Positions 19,546 to 28,400 of a stretch of 34,450 nt of DNA are shown one piece after another. The stretch covers positions 1 through 34,450 of the forward strand of contig PNJC01000148.1 in NCBI GenBank assembly GCA_002878215.1, given 5' to 3'. Made by a program: the position numbers and the translations under genes. The notes under the pieces were generated by a model. That model worked only from the letters and a program-made list of their open reading frames with translations, was not told the origin of the DNA and did not search any database. Numbering within the stretch: the first letter of the stretch is position 1; each line of letters opens with the position of its first letter. This DNA comes from Hydrogenobaculum sp. (GTDB lineage: Bacteria; Aquificota; Aquificia; Aquificales; Aquificaceae).

Positions 19546-19815
19546 TTATTCTCCGCTATACTCTACTGAATCTATTTCTTCCATGAACTGTTCTGTTTGG
19601 AATACTATAAAATTTGCTATTTCATCGTCTGACTTATCTGATAACTCTTCCATTATGTCTATAGTCTTTTGATGTTTTGAACCATTTTCAGTGGTATATG
19701 TTACTTTTACACAAGGGGGATTTGCTCCCTCCTCGCATACTTCCATGTCAAGAGATGGGTCAGAAAGCATCTCTGATACTTTAAATACTATGTTTTCTAT
19801 TCTTTTTTTATCCAT
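19546..19815 (-). CDS. Conserved small acidic protein of unknown function at the 3' end of the POR operon
   Basis: 89-aa ORF 4 nt after the ferredoxin subunit gene, same strand, followed by a hairpin. Confidence 0.75.
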   Translation of the reverse strand: MDKKRIENIVFKVSEMLSDPSLDMEVCEEGANPPCVKVTYTTENGSKHQKTIDIMEELSDKSDDEIANFIVFQTEQFMEEIDSVEYSGE

Positions 19816-19819
19816 ACCA

Positions 19820-20044
19820 TCAATCCCCCGTTGTCATCATTACCATTTCTATACAATTTCTCTTGAGAAGGTCTGAGCACACATAAACACATACAGCGCA
19901 TCCTTTACACCTGCTATAGTTAACCCATGCAACGTGTTTTTCGGAGTTATACATAAGTGTGTTTGGTTCTGGACAAAATAGTACGCATTGTTTACAGTTG
20001 TATTTAGCGCACTCAGACTCTTTAACATCAGCTACGTAGTACAT
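19820..20044 (-). CDS. 2-oxoacid:ferredoxin oxidoreductase delta (2x[4Fe-4S] ferredoxin-like) subunit
   Basis: Cys clusters CAKYNCKQCVLFCPEP and CKGCAVCVYVC; in POR operon. Confidence 0.88.
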   Translation of the reverse strand: MYYVADVKESECAKYNCKQCVLFCPEPNTLMYNSEKHVAWVNYSRCKGCAVCVYVCSDLLKRNCIEMVMMTTGD

Positions 20045-20054
20045 TTATGCCTCC

Positions 20055-20735
20055 TTAAACAGTGATTTCTTCCAATACCCATCCATTCTCTTCAGCCATT
20101 CTGAAAGCTTCTTTTATAACTTGCATATTCTTTTCCAAGAGTTCTACCTTTTTCTTAAACTTCTTTTCTATGGCGCTGTCCAAAGAAGCTGTACCACCAG
20201 AAGCTACAAACGTATTACCCAAAAATCTTTCTTTTACAGCTTGCTCTATATACTCGAAATCCACAAGCCTTGTTATTCCAAAGAAAAGACCAATCATAGC
20301 CATATTTGTGGCAAGCTCTGTCCCTGCTATATCAAGAGCTATTTTCGTAGCTGGAAAGTTTATAACTTTTGTATTGAGTTTTTCCAATATGGCATGGTCT
20401 TCTTCGGGTATTATATCAACATCTGTATTTATAATAACAAGTCCATCGGGTTTTAGACCAGAGTAAAAAGGCATTGTATAAGATTTTCCGTGTGTTATAA
20501 CTTGCGGATGGTAAATCATGATTACGTTTGGATAAACAACTTCACCTACTTCGTATATAGGTTGATCAGAAGCTCTAACGTAGGCCTCTACCGGTGCCAT
20601 GCGTTTCTCAGAACCGAAAAATGGCACTAAAGAAGCATATTTGCCGGCAGCTGACATAGCGTTGCCTAAAATGTGAGCAGAGGTCACAACCCCTTGACCA
20701 CCAACACCAGCTATACGCATGTTGTATCTTTTCAT
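20055..20735 (-). CDS. 2-oxoacid:ferredoxin oxidoreductase gamma subunit
   Basis: MRIAGVGGQGVVTSAHILGNAMSAAGKYASLVPFFGSEKRMAPVEAYVRAS. Confidence 0.93.
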   Translation of the reverse strand: MKRYNMRIAGVGGQGVVTSAHILGNAMSAAGKYASLVPFFGSEKRMAPVEAYVRASDQPIYEVGEVVYPNVIMIYHPQVITHGKSYTMPFYSGLKPDGLVIINTDVDIIPEEDHAILEKLNTKVINFPATKIALDIAGTELATNMAMIGLFFGITRLVDFEYIEQAVKERFLGNTFVASGGTASLDSAIEKKFKKKVELLEKNMQVIKEAFRMAEENGWVLEEITV

Positions 20736-20744
20736 ATATCCTCC

Positions 20745-21611
20745 TTAGGCTTTTGTTTCTGCCATTTTCTTTTCTTGTTCTTCTATGTATTGTTTGGCTT
20801 CGTCTGTCATCCATTCATAAAATCCAAAATCGTTCTTTTCTCTTTCTTTTGCATCTGCTAGCACTCTTTCTGTGGGTATCGAGTATTCTATGTTGCATGA
20901 GGTATAAATATGTATAAAGGTAGGTCCTATTTCCCTAGCTGCTAGTATTGCTCTTTTAATGGTTTTGGCTATCCTCTTGGGATTTGTAGGTGCCAACTTC
21001 GCTACATAAACACAGCCTGCAATTTTTGCTAATTCGACTGCGTTTATTTTGTCAAACTTTTTACCTTTAGGAGCCATCTTAAGTTGTACCCCTTTAGGTG
21101 ACATACCGCTTTCTTGCCCACCGGTGTTACCGTAAACCTCGTTGTCAACCATTATAGTGGTAAAGTTTTCTCTTCTAAACCAAGAGTGCATCGTCATGCC
21201 AAAACCTATATCCATTAGACCACCGTCGCCGGCCATAACTACGACGTCCTTTACCTTATCCGGAAATCTTATGTTAAGAGCGCGCTTTAATCCAGATGCA
21301 ACAGCGTTTGTATCTCCGTAGTTTCCATAGATAAACGGCACAGCAGCTTGGGAAAGTGCTAACCTAGCGCATCCAGCAGTACCAAGGACTATGGTGTCTT
21401 CTGGTTTTGGTAAAGATGCGTAGAATATTCTTACAAAGTAAGCCATATAGCATCCTGCACACATTGGATGCTCTTCAACCAACTCTTTTATTTGGTCTAT
21501 CTGTTGTACATCAATTTGTCTGCCAAACTGACCATACTTAACAAGGTCTACATAGTCCTTTGGCATGTATTTTTCAAATCCAGGTGATATTTTAACGTAT
21601 TCTAAACCCAT
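20745..21611 (-). CDS. 2-oxoacid:ferredoxin oxidoreductase beta (TPP-binding) subunit
   Basis: HPMCAGCYMAYFVR; TAGCARL; VVMAGDGGLMDIGFGMTMHSWFRRENFTTIMVDNEVYGNTGGQ. Confidence 0.94.
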   Translation of the reverse strand: MGLEYVKISPGFEKYMPKDYVDLVKYGQFGRQIDVQQIDQIKELVEEHPMCAGCYMAYFVRIFYASLPKPEDTIVLGTAGCARLALSQAAVPFIYGNYGDTNAVASGLKRALNIRFPDKVKDVVVMAGDGGLMDIGFGMTMHSWFRRENFTTIMVDNEVYGNTGGQESGMSPKGVQLKMAPKGKKFDKINAVELAKIAGCVYVAKLAPTNPKRIAKTIKRAILAAREIGPTFIHIYTSCNIEYSIPTERVLADAKEREKNDFGFYEWMTDEAKQYIEEQEKKMAETKA

Positions 21612-21641
21612 AACTTACCTCCTTAGGTTTTTAACATAATA

Positions 21642-22811
21642 TTAAACAAGCACCGTCTTGTCTTTTTTGATGCCAAGAGCGGCATATATTTCATCCATTA
21701 TGAGTTCTACTGGAAGCGTCATACCTCCGTAAACTCTAGGTCTTCCTATAACATTATCGCTGTTTGGTATATTGGCTTTTATTTCTTTAGCAAGCCATCC
21801 TACTATGTTGTGTTCTGGCACTATAATAGCCTTTGCGTTTTTCAAAGTTTCCCTTACTTCTTTAGATGGGAAAGGAACTATAGATTTTATTTTTAAAAGA
21901 CCGACGTTTAAGCCTTCCATTTGGGCGTATCTTACAGCTTCTCTAGCTTGGGCTGCTGCACAACCAGAAGCTGCTACAAATACTTCAGCGTCTGGATTTA
22001 TGACTTCTATAGGACCGTTTAGATATTTATATATGTATTTCATAGCTCTCATGTTTGAAGACCATACTTCTTGTTGCCATACTTGGTGTATTAGATAGCT
22101 CATGAAGTTTGACTTTTGAACAGGAGCGTCTCTTTGTATTCTTGCTGGTGGTATTTCGCAATCTGTAGGTGGGACTGGTGCTTTGTATGGATCTCTTGGT
22201 GGAAGCTTCATGTCTTCTGGAGTCATATTTACATAGCCTTTGGCATGGGTTACAAAGAACCCTTCTGTACACACGGCTATTGGTAGATATACATCCACCA
22301 TCTCTGATATAGCAAAAGATGCAAGCGTAAAATCGAAAACGTCTTGTTGGTTTTCAGCGTGTAATACAACCATTCCACAGTTTAGAAGATATGATATCTC
22401 TACGTTGTCTGGTTGTATAGAAAGAGGAGCGTTTACGACCCTTGTTAAGACACCTAAGACCGCTGGTATTCTGTGTCCTGGCCATGAAGCTATTGCCTCT
22501 AAACCTCTTAAAAGACCTGGTCCAGATGTGGCTGTGAAAGCTCTAGCTCCACCTCTTACCGCACCTGCTATAGCCGACATGGCTCCGTACTCTTCTTCGG
22601 CTCTATAGTAATCTTTTAGATAACCTTGAGCCCATAAATCGCCCACCAAGTGCATGGTTTCTGATTGCGGGGTTATTGGATAGGCTATAGCTATATCTGC
22701 ATTGGCTCTTTTTACAGCTTCAGCCATGGCTTGTGAGCCAGTTATAAATTTCTTCTCCCTTGGAGCTTCCAAGAGAAGATAATCTGTTTCGACAACTTTT
22801 TGTTCTGGCAT
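21642..22811 (-). CDS. 2-oxoacid:ferredoxin oxidoreductase alpha subunit
   Basis: ADIAIAYPITPQSETMHLVGDLWAQG; EEYGAMSAIAGAVRGGARAFTATSGPGL; ATG 22811 has SD GGAGG. Confidence 0.94.
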   Translation of the reverse strand: MPEQKVVETDYLLLEAPREKKFITGSQAMAEAVKRANADIAIAYPITPQSETMHLVGDLWAQGYLKDYYRAEEEYGAMSAIAGAVRGGARAFTATSGPGLLRGLEAIASWPGHRIPAVLGVLTRVVNAPLSIQPDNVEISYLLNCGMVVLHAENQQDVFDFTLASFAISEMVDVYLPIAVCTEGFFVTHAKGYVNMTPEDMKLPPRDPYKAPVPPTDCEIPPARIQRDAPVQKSNFMSYLIHQVWQQEVWSSNMRAMKYIYKYLNGPIEVINPDAEVFVAASGCAAAQAREAVRYAQMEGLNVGLLKIKSIVPFPSKEVRETLKNAKAIIVPEHNIVGWLAKEIKANIPNSDNVIGRPRVYGGMTLPVELIMDEIYAALGIKKDKTVLV

Positions 22812-22826
22812 AAAAACCTCCAAAAA

Positions 22827-23540
22827 TTACTCGGTTTCTTCTACAGTTTCACCCTTCCTTGGGTGTAATAAGTAAGCATAGTCTCCGTAATCTGCTATGT
22901 TTAACGTTTCAAAATGTTCTTTTGGTAGAGATGGGTTTTCTGGTGGTAGTTTGGGTTCCCACTTTATACCAAGCTCTTCTCTTACTTTTACGACTACATC
23001 TCTAAATTCTAGTATTTTTTCAGCGTGAACATCCCTTATAGATACCATAGCGTCTTCATGACCCATCTCTGCGCAAAGGGCTATTGTAAAACAGTTTGTA
23101 CCAGCTCTTATCATTCTTAGAGATAAGTTGGCATAATGACAGTGAACTCCTACAAATATGCAAGCCTCTATTTTGTTGTGAAGTATGGTAAGGTTTGGGT
23201 GGTTTGGATTTATCTCAGCTTCTGGATCTATCTTAGGATATTTTGGCCTATAATCTGGCATTGGTATTATACGGCAATTAGGTATTTCTTTTGCAAGTTC
23301 TAATACTGCTTGAGCTTTTTCTATGGCAGAAGCGTTGTATCCCCACAACACTAATGGCCCAGGAAATATAGTAGGATTTTTTCTTGTGAGCATTGCCAAT
23401 GCCGCTTCTCTCATAGCTGTTTCTTCGTCTACCCATTCACCGTACAAAAGAGCTTTACCTGGAGGAGTTATTTGAACACCTTCAAAAACTGCAGGCGTAG
23501 GTACATAACCAGATGGACCTGGCGTGATAATCTTTGCCAT
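22827..23540 (-). CDS. 2-oxoacid:ferredoxin oxidoreductase epsilon (PorE/ForE-type) subunit
   Basis: First gene of the POR operon; IEACIFVGVHCHYANLSLRMIRAGTNCFTIALCAEMGHEDAMVSI; ATG 23540 has SD AAGGAGG. Confidence 0.75.
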   Translation of the reverse strand: MAKIITPGPSGYVPTPAVFEGVQITPPGKALLYGEWVDEETAMREAALAMLTRKNPTIFPGPLVLWGYNASAIEKAQAVLELAKEIPNCRIIPMPDYRPKYPKIDPEAEINPNHPNLTILHNKIEACIFVGVHCHYANLSLRMIRAGTNCFTIALCAEMGHEDAMVSIRDVHAEKILEFRDVVVKVREELGIKWEPKLPPENPSLPKEHFETLNIADYGDYAYLLHPRKGETVEETE

Positions 23541-23571
23541 AATATGGCTACCTCCTTGAGATGATTTTAAA

Positions 23572-23599
23572 AAGATATGCAAAGAAATTAAATTGTCAA
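23572..23599 (-). promoter_or_regulatory. Candidate promoter of the POR operon
   Basis: Minus strand TTGACA (23599-23594), N16, TATCTT (23577-23572). Confidence 0.6.
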
Positions 23600-23603
23600 G
23601 ATT

Positions 23604-23639
23604 ATTACACATGATAAATAGCAATGATAAATTACACAT
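23604..23639. repeat. Interleaved direct repeats directly upstream of the POR promoter
   Basis: ATTACACAT at 23604-23612 and 23631-23639; GATAAAT at 23613-23619 and 23626-23632. Confidence 0.65.
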
Positions 23640-23741
23640 TAGTATTATGAAATTGTATTTACTAACTTTAAAATATAAAAATCACACCATTAAAATCTTC
23701 GTAAATACTTACTGATGTTATTTATATCATATTATCATATT

Positions 23742-24497
23742 TTAATCGAGAGAGTTTTTAAATATTTCCAATTTAAACTCTAGGTATTTAAGCCATTTTT
23801 CTAAATGTTCCTTGGTTTTTGTAGAAAGCGTTATTATATCTGCTTGTGGATTTACTTCCTTAACATAGTTTTTGGCTTTTTGCAGGTCAAAATCAAGATA
23901 TTGAATTAGATCTATCTTGGTTATCACGACTAAGTTTGCGCTTTTAAACATAACAGGATATTTTACAGGCTTATCTTCTCCTTCAGTGGTGGAAAAAAGC
24001 ACAACGTTCATGTGAGCCCCCACATCATAAGCGGCTGGGCATACCAAATTCCCTACGTTTTCTATAAAAACTATATCTAAATCTTCTATGCCTAGGTTAT
24101 GTATACCATCATGCACCATAAAAGCATCAAGATGACAAGCTTGTCCTGTGGTAATCTGATAGCTTTTTGCCCCTTTTGCTTTTATTCTCATAGCATCGTT
24201 GTTGGTTTCTAAATCTCCTTCTATGACGCCTATTCTTATCTTATCTTTTAAGGCTTCTATAGTAGCTTCAAGTAAAGATGTTTTACCAGATCCAGGAGAG
24301 CTCATCAAATTTATACAAAGCACTCCATGCTCTTCAAAGTGTTTTCTATTTGACATAGCTTGTTTATCGTTTTTATCCAGTATGTTTTTGATAACATCCA
24401 CCACTTTTTTATCTTTTATTTCCTGCTCGTGATGGTTATGATGATGGTGCTCTTCGTGATGGTGTTCTGTTATTGAACATCCGCAGTCTTTACACAT
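23742..24497 (-). CDS. hypB: Hydrogenase nickel incorporation GTPase HypB
   Basis: MCKDCGCSITEHHHEEHHHHNHHEQE His-rich N-terminus; SSPGSGKTSLLEATIEAL; GVIEGDLETNNDAMRIKAKG. Confidence 0.97.
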   Translation of the reverse strand: MCKDCGCSITEHHHEEHHHHNHHEQEIKDKKVVDVIKNILDKNDKQAMSNRKHFEEHGVLCINLMSSPGSGKTSLLEATIEALKDKIRIGVIEGDLETNNDAMRIKAKGAKSYQITTGQACHLDAFMVHDGIHNLGIEDLDIVFIENVGNLVCPAAYDVGAHMNVVLFSTTEGEDKPVKYPVMFKSANLVVITKIDLIQYLDFDLQKAKNYVKEVNPQADIITLSTKTKEHLEKWLKYLEFKLEIFKNSLD

Positions 24498-24879
24498 GGC
24501 TTTTACCTCCTAAATTGTTTAAATCTTTTAAAATATCTTTTAACCTTCTAACAGAATCTTCCATATCTTCTTTTGGGGCTTGCAACATAAATGGAAACGA
24601 ATTTATCTCTAAAATCTCAAGAATTGGCTTTTTCTCAACGTCGTGGACTACACCGAGCCAAACGCCTATTAACGACGTTTCTTTAAAAGTTATGTATTCT
24701 CTTTTGGTTTTGTATTCTATCTTTATGCTACCTTCTCCAAGCACACCCAGTAGAAATTCTTTATCCTCTTCGGAAAGAGGTATTTTGTTTGTATAAATTA
24801 TATGGTTTTCTCCCGTTTTTATAAAATCTTCAAGAGCTTTTGTTATTTCATATAATATAGGTACAGCGTTCATCAACAT
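24490..24879 (-). CDS. HupH/HyaF C-terminal-domain-like hydrogenase expression protein
   Basis: LLGVLGEGSIKIEYKTKREYITFKETSLIGVWLGVVHD...INSFPFMLQAPKEDMEDSVRRLKDIL; between hypF and hypB with overlaps on both sides. Confidence 0.65.
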   Translation of the reverse strand: MLMNAVPILYEITKALEDFIKTGENHIIYTNKIPLSEEDKEFLLGVLGEGSIKIEYKTKREYITFKETSLIGVWLGVVHDVEKKPILEILEINSFPFMLQAPKEDMEDSVRRLKDILKDLNNLGGKSHV

Positions 24880-27071
24880 AAGATACCTCCATAAAATGCT
24901 TGTCCAAAAGATATGCCACCATCGCCGGTGGGAATTTTCTTATTGTAAAACAAATTTATGCCGTCAACGGCTTTTAGCTTTCTCATCAAAGGTCTGTTGT
25001 AAAACACACCTCCAGATACCACAACGTTTTTGGCTTTTAAAAGCTTGATAACAGACACAATGATTTCAAACAACGTGTTTATAAATTTAGAAGCCATTTT
25101 ATCTATATCTTTTTCTTTAAATATATCTTCAAAAGATATGATTATTTCGTTGTTTGATATTTGAAAATCGTAGTACTCTGCTGACTCCACATACTTATCT
25201 TCTACCATCATAGCCCCTTTTGCTTCGTAATCTACTTTCTCTATTAGCCCCATAAGATATGCCACCATATCAAAAAGCCTTCCTATAGATGATGTTTTTG
25301 TAGTGTTTATGTCGTTTTTCCACATTTTATAAAGGGTTTTTAACTCTATTTCTTCAAAGTCAAGCTTTTCTATCAAAGGATGGTTAAATGCTTTATCTTC
25401 TAAAAGCTCAAAAAGTAAGCTTAGCACTATTCTTCTTGGGTCTTTTATTGCTGCTTCATTTCCAATGAGTTTGTAGGGCTTTATAAAAAATCCCCTTCTT
25501 AAGTTATAAGCGTTACCTATAAAAAATTCACCTCCCCAGATAGTCCCATCTTCCCCATACCCTGTCCCATCCCACGCTATACCCAATATTTCTTGATCTG
25601 GAGAGATGTTGTGCTCTGCTATTACCGAGAGTATGTGGGCCTTGTGATGTTGAAGGGTGATAACATTTGAAAATCTGCTTTTAGCGTAAATGCTACTAAA
25701 AAAGTTCGGATGCATATCACATACTACGATATCTGGTTTTACATCGTAAAATCTCAGAAAATCTTCTAACGTATGTTTGTAATGCTCTACGGTTTCTACA
25801 CTATCTAGATCCCCTATGTGAGGACTTAATACAATGGTATTGTTTTTGAAAATGCTTATTGTGCTTTTAAGAAAAGCTCCCATACCAAGAGATACGGCTT
25901 TTGCGTACGTGTTTACATATATTGGTTTTGGAGTGTAAGATCTGGCGCATCTTATTATCGTTAAATCATCATCTATTAGCTTTACTACAGAGTCATCCAC
26001 TGGTCTTTTTATGTTTCTATTGTGCATAAAAAAAGCATCCGCTATATCTTTTAGCTTGGTTTTTGCTTCTTCGTTGTCTTTGCAAATAGGAGTATCCGAT
26101 ACGTTGCCAGAGGTGGCTATTATAGGAAAATCTATAAAATCAAAAAGCCTTAGGTGAATGCCCGTGTATGCTAAAAATGCCCCTACGCTTGAGAGTCCTT
26201 TACAAGCTTCTTCAAAGTATGGGTGTCTTCTTTTTATGAGTACTATGGGTTTTTGAGCTGATGTTAAGGCCTTTATCTCATGCTCTGTAGGTTCTAAGTA
26301 TTTTAAAGCCTCTTCTAAAGATTTAAACATAACCGCAAAGGGTTTTGAAGAGCGTTTTTTTCTACGTCTTAATTTTTTAACGGCTTCATCATCCAAAGCG
26401 TTGCATATAAGATGAAATCCTCCCAGACCTTTTAGGGCTATTATCTTTGAATCTCTTAAATCTTTTGCCATTGTTTCAAATACGTTTTCTTTTAGAACAT
26501 TGCCTTCTTTTTCATACCAATAGACTGGCCCACAGCTAGGACAGGATATCGCCTCTGCGTGAAAACGCCTATCTTCTTTGTTTTCATACTCCTCTTTGCA
26601 TTTTTGACACATAGTAAACACGTTCATGGTGGTGTTTTTTCTATCGTATGGAATATCTAAAACTATGCTAAACCTCGGGCCACAATTTGTGCAATTTATA
26701 AAAGGATATTTGTACCTTCTGTCGCTTGGGTCGTTAAACTCTTTTAAACAATCTTCGCAAAGTCCCATATCCGGTGGCACGCTTGGATTTTTGTCGCCAA
26801 AGGCTTCTGACTCTTCTATTTTAAAATCCTTAAAACCAACGTAATCAAGTGTATTTATGTTTATTTCCTCAATTTCTGAAAGAGGAGGTTTTTTGGCTTT
26901 TAGCATATTGATAAATTTATCTATATCTACATTTTCTACTTCTATTATTACTCCGGTTGCAGTATTTGATACAAATCCTTTTGCACCAAGAGACTTTGCT
27001 AAGTTGTAAACAAAAGGTCTAAAACCTACTCCTTGGACTGTACCTTTCACTAAAAGCCTAAAACGTTTCAT
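24873..27071 (-). CDS. hypF: Carbamoyltransferase HypF
   Basis: Acylphosphatase VKGTVQGVGFRPFVYNLA; zinc fingers CEDCLKEF..CTNCGPRFS and CQKCKEEY..CPSCGP; LQHHKAHILSVIAEH. Confidence 0.97.
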   Translation of the reverse strand: MKRFRLLVKGTVQGVGFRPFVYNLAKSLGAKGFVSNTATGVIIEVENVDIDKFINMLKAKKPPLSEIEEININTLDYVGFKDFKIEESEAFGDKNPSVPPDMGLCEDCLKEFNDPSDRRYKYPFINCTNCGPRFSIVLDIPYDRKNTTMNVFTMCQKCKEEYENKEDRRFHAEAISCPSCGPVYWYEKEGNVLKENVFETMAKDLRDSKIIALKGLGGFHLICNALDDEAVKKLRRRKKRSSKPFAVMFKSLEEALKYLEPTEHEIKALTSAQKPIVLIKRRHPYFEEACKGLSSVGAFLAYTGIHLRLFDFIDFPIIATSGNVSDTPICKDNEEAKTKLKDIADAFFMHNRNIKRPVDDSVVKLIDDDLTIIRCARSYTPKPIYVNTYAKAVSLGMGAFLKSTISIFKNNTIVLSPHIGDLDSVETVEHYKHTLEDFLRFYDVKPDIVVCDMHPNFFSSIYAKSRFSNVITLQHHKAHILSVIAEHNISPDQEILGIAWDGTGYGEDGTIWGGEFFIGNAYNLRRGFFIKPYKLIGNEAAIKDPRRIVLSLLFELLEDKAFNHPLIEKLDFEEIELKTLYKMWKNDINTTKTSSIGRLFDMVAYLMGLIEKVDYEAKGAMMVEDKYVESAEYYDFQISNNEIIISFEDIFKEKDIDKMASKFINTLFEIIVSVIKLLKAKNVVVSGGVFYNRPLMRKLKAVDGINLFYNKKIPTGDGGISFGQAFYGGILC

Positions 27072-27412
27072 ATATCAAGCTCTAACGTCCTTAAAATAAG
27101 CTCATCACCTTTTGTAAGCTTTACCTTGAAACTTCCGCACTCTGGACATCTCATAGAGTATCTTTCCAAAGAAAATTCTTTTTGGCATTCCATACAGTAG
27201 ATGTGCGGCTTTTGAAATTCTAAAATAAGTTCTGCTTCCGATGCGACGGTATTTTCTTTGAAAGTATCGAAAGCTGTTTTTAAAAGATGAGGCTCTACTC
27301 CAGATACCTCGCCTACAACAATATATATTTTTGATACAGAGCTTGCGTTGTAATCTCTTGCTATATCTTCTACTTGCCCTAACAGCGCCTGGACTATTGA
27401 AAACTCGTGCAT
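27068..27412 (-). CDS. hypA: Hydrogenase maturation nickel metallochaperone HypA
   Basis: MHEFSIVQALLGQVEDIA; zinc site CMECQKEF..CPECGS; ATG 27412. Confidence 0.96.
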   Translation of the reverse strand: MHEFSIVQALLGQVEDIARDYNASSVSKIYIVVGEVSGVEPHLLKTAFDTFKENTVASEAELILEFQKPHIYCMECQKEFSLERYSMRCPECGSFKVKLTKGDELILRTLELDI

Positions 27413-27413
27413 A

Positions 27414-28400
27414 TTAGCATATCCTTGGTAATAGCTCACCGGGTGCTTCTTCTAAATATCTAACGCTTCCATAAAGAGTTTTTACATAGGCTCCTTCTTT
27501 GCCTTTTTTAATGACTTCTCCCACAACCTTTGCTTTTTCTGTTAGTTTGTGGCTTTTAAGAATATTAAAAGCTTTTTCAGCATCACTTTTTGGTATAGCC
27601 ATTATAAAAGTGCCTTCACAAGCCAAAGAGTATGGTTCTATACCAAGGATTTCACAAAAGCCTCTAACGGATTGTTCTATCGGTATATCTTCTTCGTTTA
27701 TTAAAATCTCCACATTTGAGCTTTTGGCAAACTCGTTTAATACACTTGCAAGACCACCTCTTGTTAAATCTCTCATGGCGTGAATCTCTATATCTTCTTT
27801 TAAAAGAGGCTCTATAACCTCCCACAAAGAAGCGCAATCAGAACTTATATCTATATCAAAATCGTTTCTAATAGAAAGTATTGTAGCGCCGTGATTGCCT
27901 ATAGGTCCTGATACAATCAAAATATCGCCCTCTTTTAAATTTGTAGAAGATATACCCTCTTTCAAAAGCTTTCCAATACCTGTAGCATTTATATATATCT
28001 TATCGCAAAAGCCTTTTGGGACTACCTTTGTGTCAGCCGTTATTAGCTTTATACCAGTTTTGCTGGCTTCTTCTTTTATAGAGATGACTATTTTTTCAAG
28101 CTCTTCAAAAGAAAGCCCCTCTTCTATAATAAAACCCATACTCATGTAAAGAGGCTTTGCTCCCATTACCGATAGGTCGTTTACAACGCCAGCCACACTC
28201 AACTTTCCTATATCACCACCTTTAAAAAATATGGGACTTACTGTAAAGCTATCTGTTGTAACGGCTACTTTACCTTCTAAGCTTAAAATAGTTGCATCTT
28301 CGTTTGTTAAAAGCTCATTTTTTAGATGTTTTAAAAAAATCTTTTCTATAAGCTCCCTCGTTTCTTTGGCACCACCACCGTGAGAGAGCTTTACATACAT
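27414..28400 (-). CDS. hypE: Hydrogenase expression/formation protein HypE
   Basis: MYVKLSHGGGAKETRELIEKIF; VAVTTDSFTVSPIFFKGGDIGKLSVAGVVNDLSVMGAKP; C-terminus ELLPRIC. Confidence 0.97.
   Translation of the reverse strand: MYVKLSHGGGAKETRELIEKIFLKHLKNELLTNEDATILSLEGKVAVTTDSFTVSPIFFKGGDIGKLSVAGVVNDLSVMGAKPLYMSMGFIIEEGLSFEELEKIVISIKEEASKTGIKLITADTKVVPKGFCDKIYINATGIGKLLKEGISSTNLKEGDILIVSGPIGNHGATILSIRNDFDIDISSDCASLWEVIEPLLKEDIEIHAMRDLTRGGLASVLNEFAKSSNVEILINEEDIPIEQSVRGFCEILGIEPYSLACEGTFIMAIPKSDAEKAFNILKSHKLTEKAKVVGEVIKKGKEGAYVKTLYGSVRYLEEAPGELLPRIC

Noticed and set aside
20062-20861. Plus-strand and overlapping ORFs opposite POR gamma/beta genes
   Set aside because: Antisense to conserved subunits; no start/SD or domain support
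24420-24480. His-rich low-complexity repeat (GTGATGGT-type) as a possible DNA repeat
   Set aside because: Explained by the His-rich nickel-binding N-terminus of HypB
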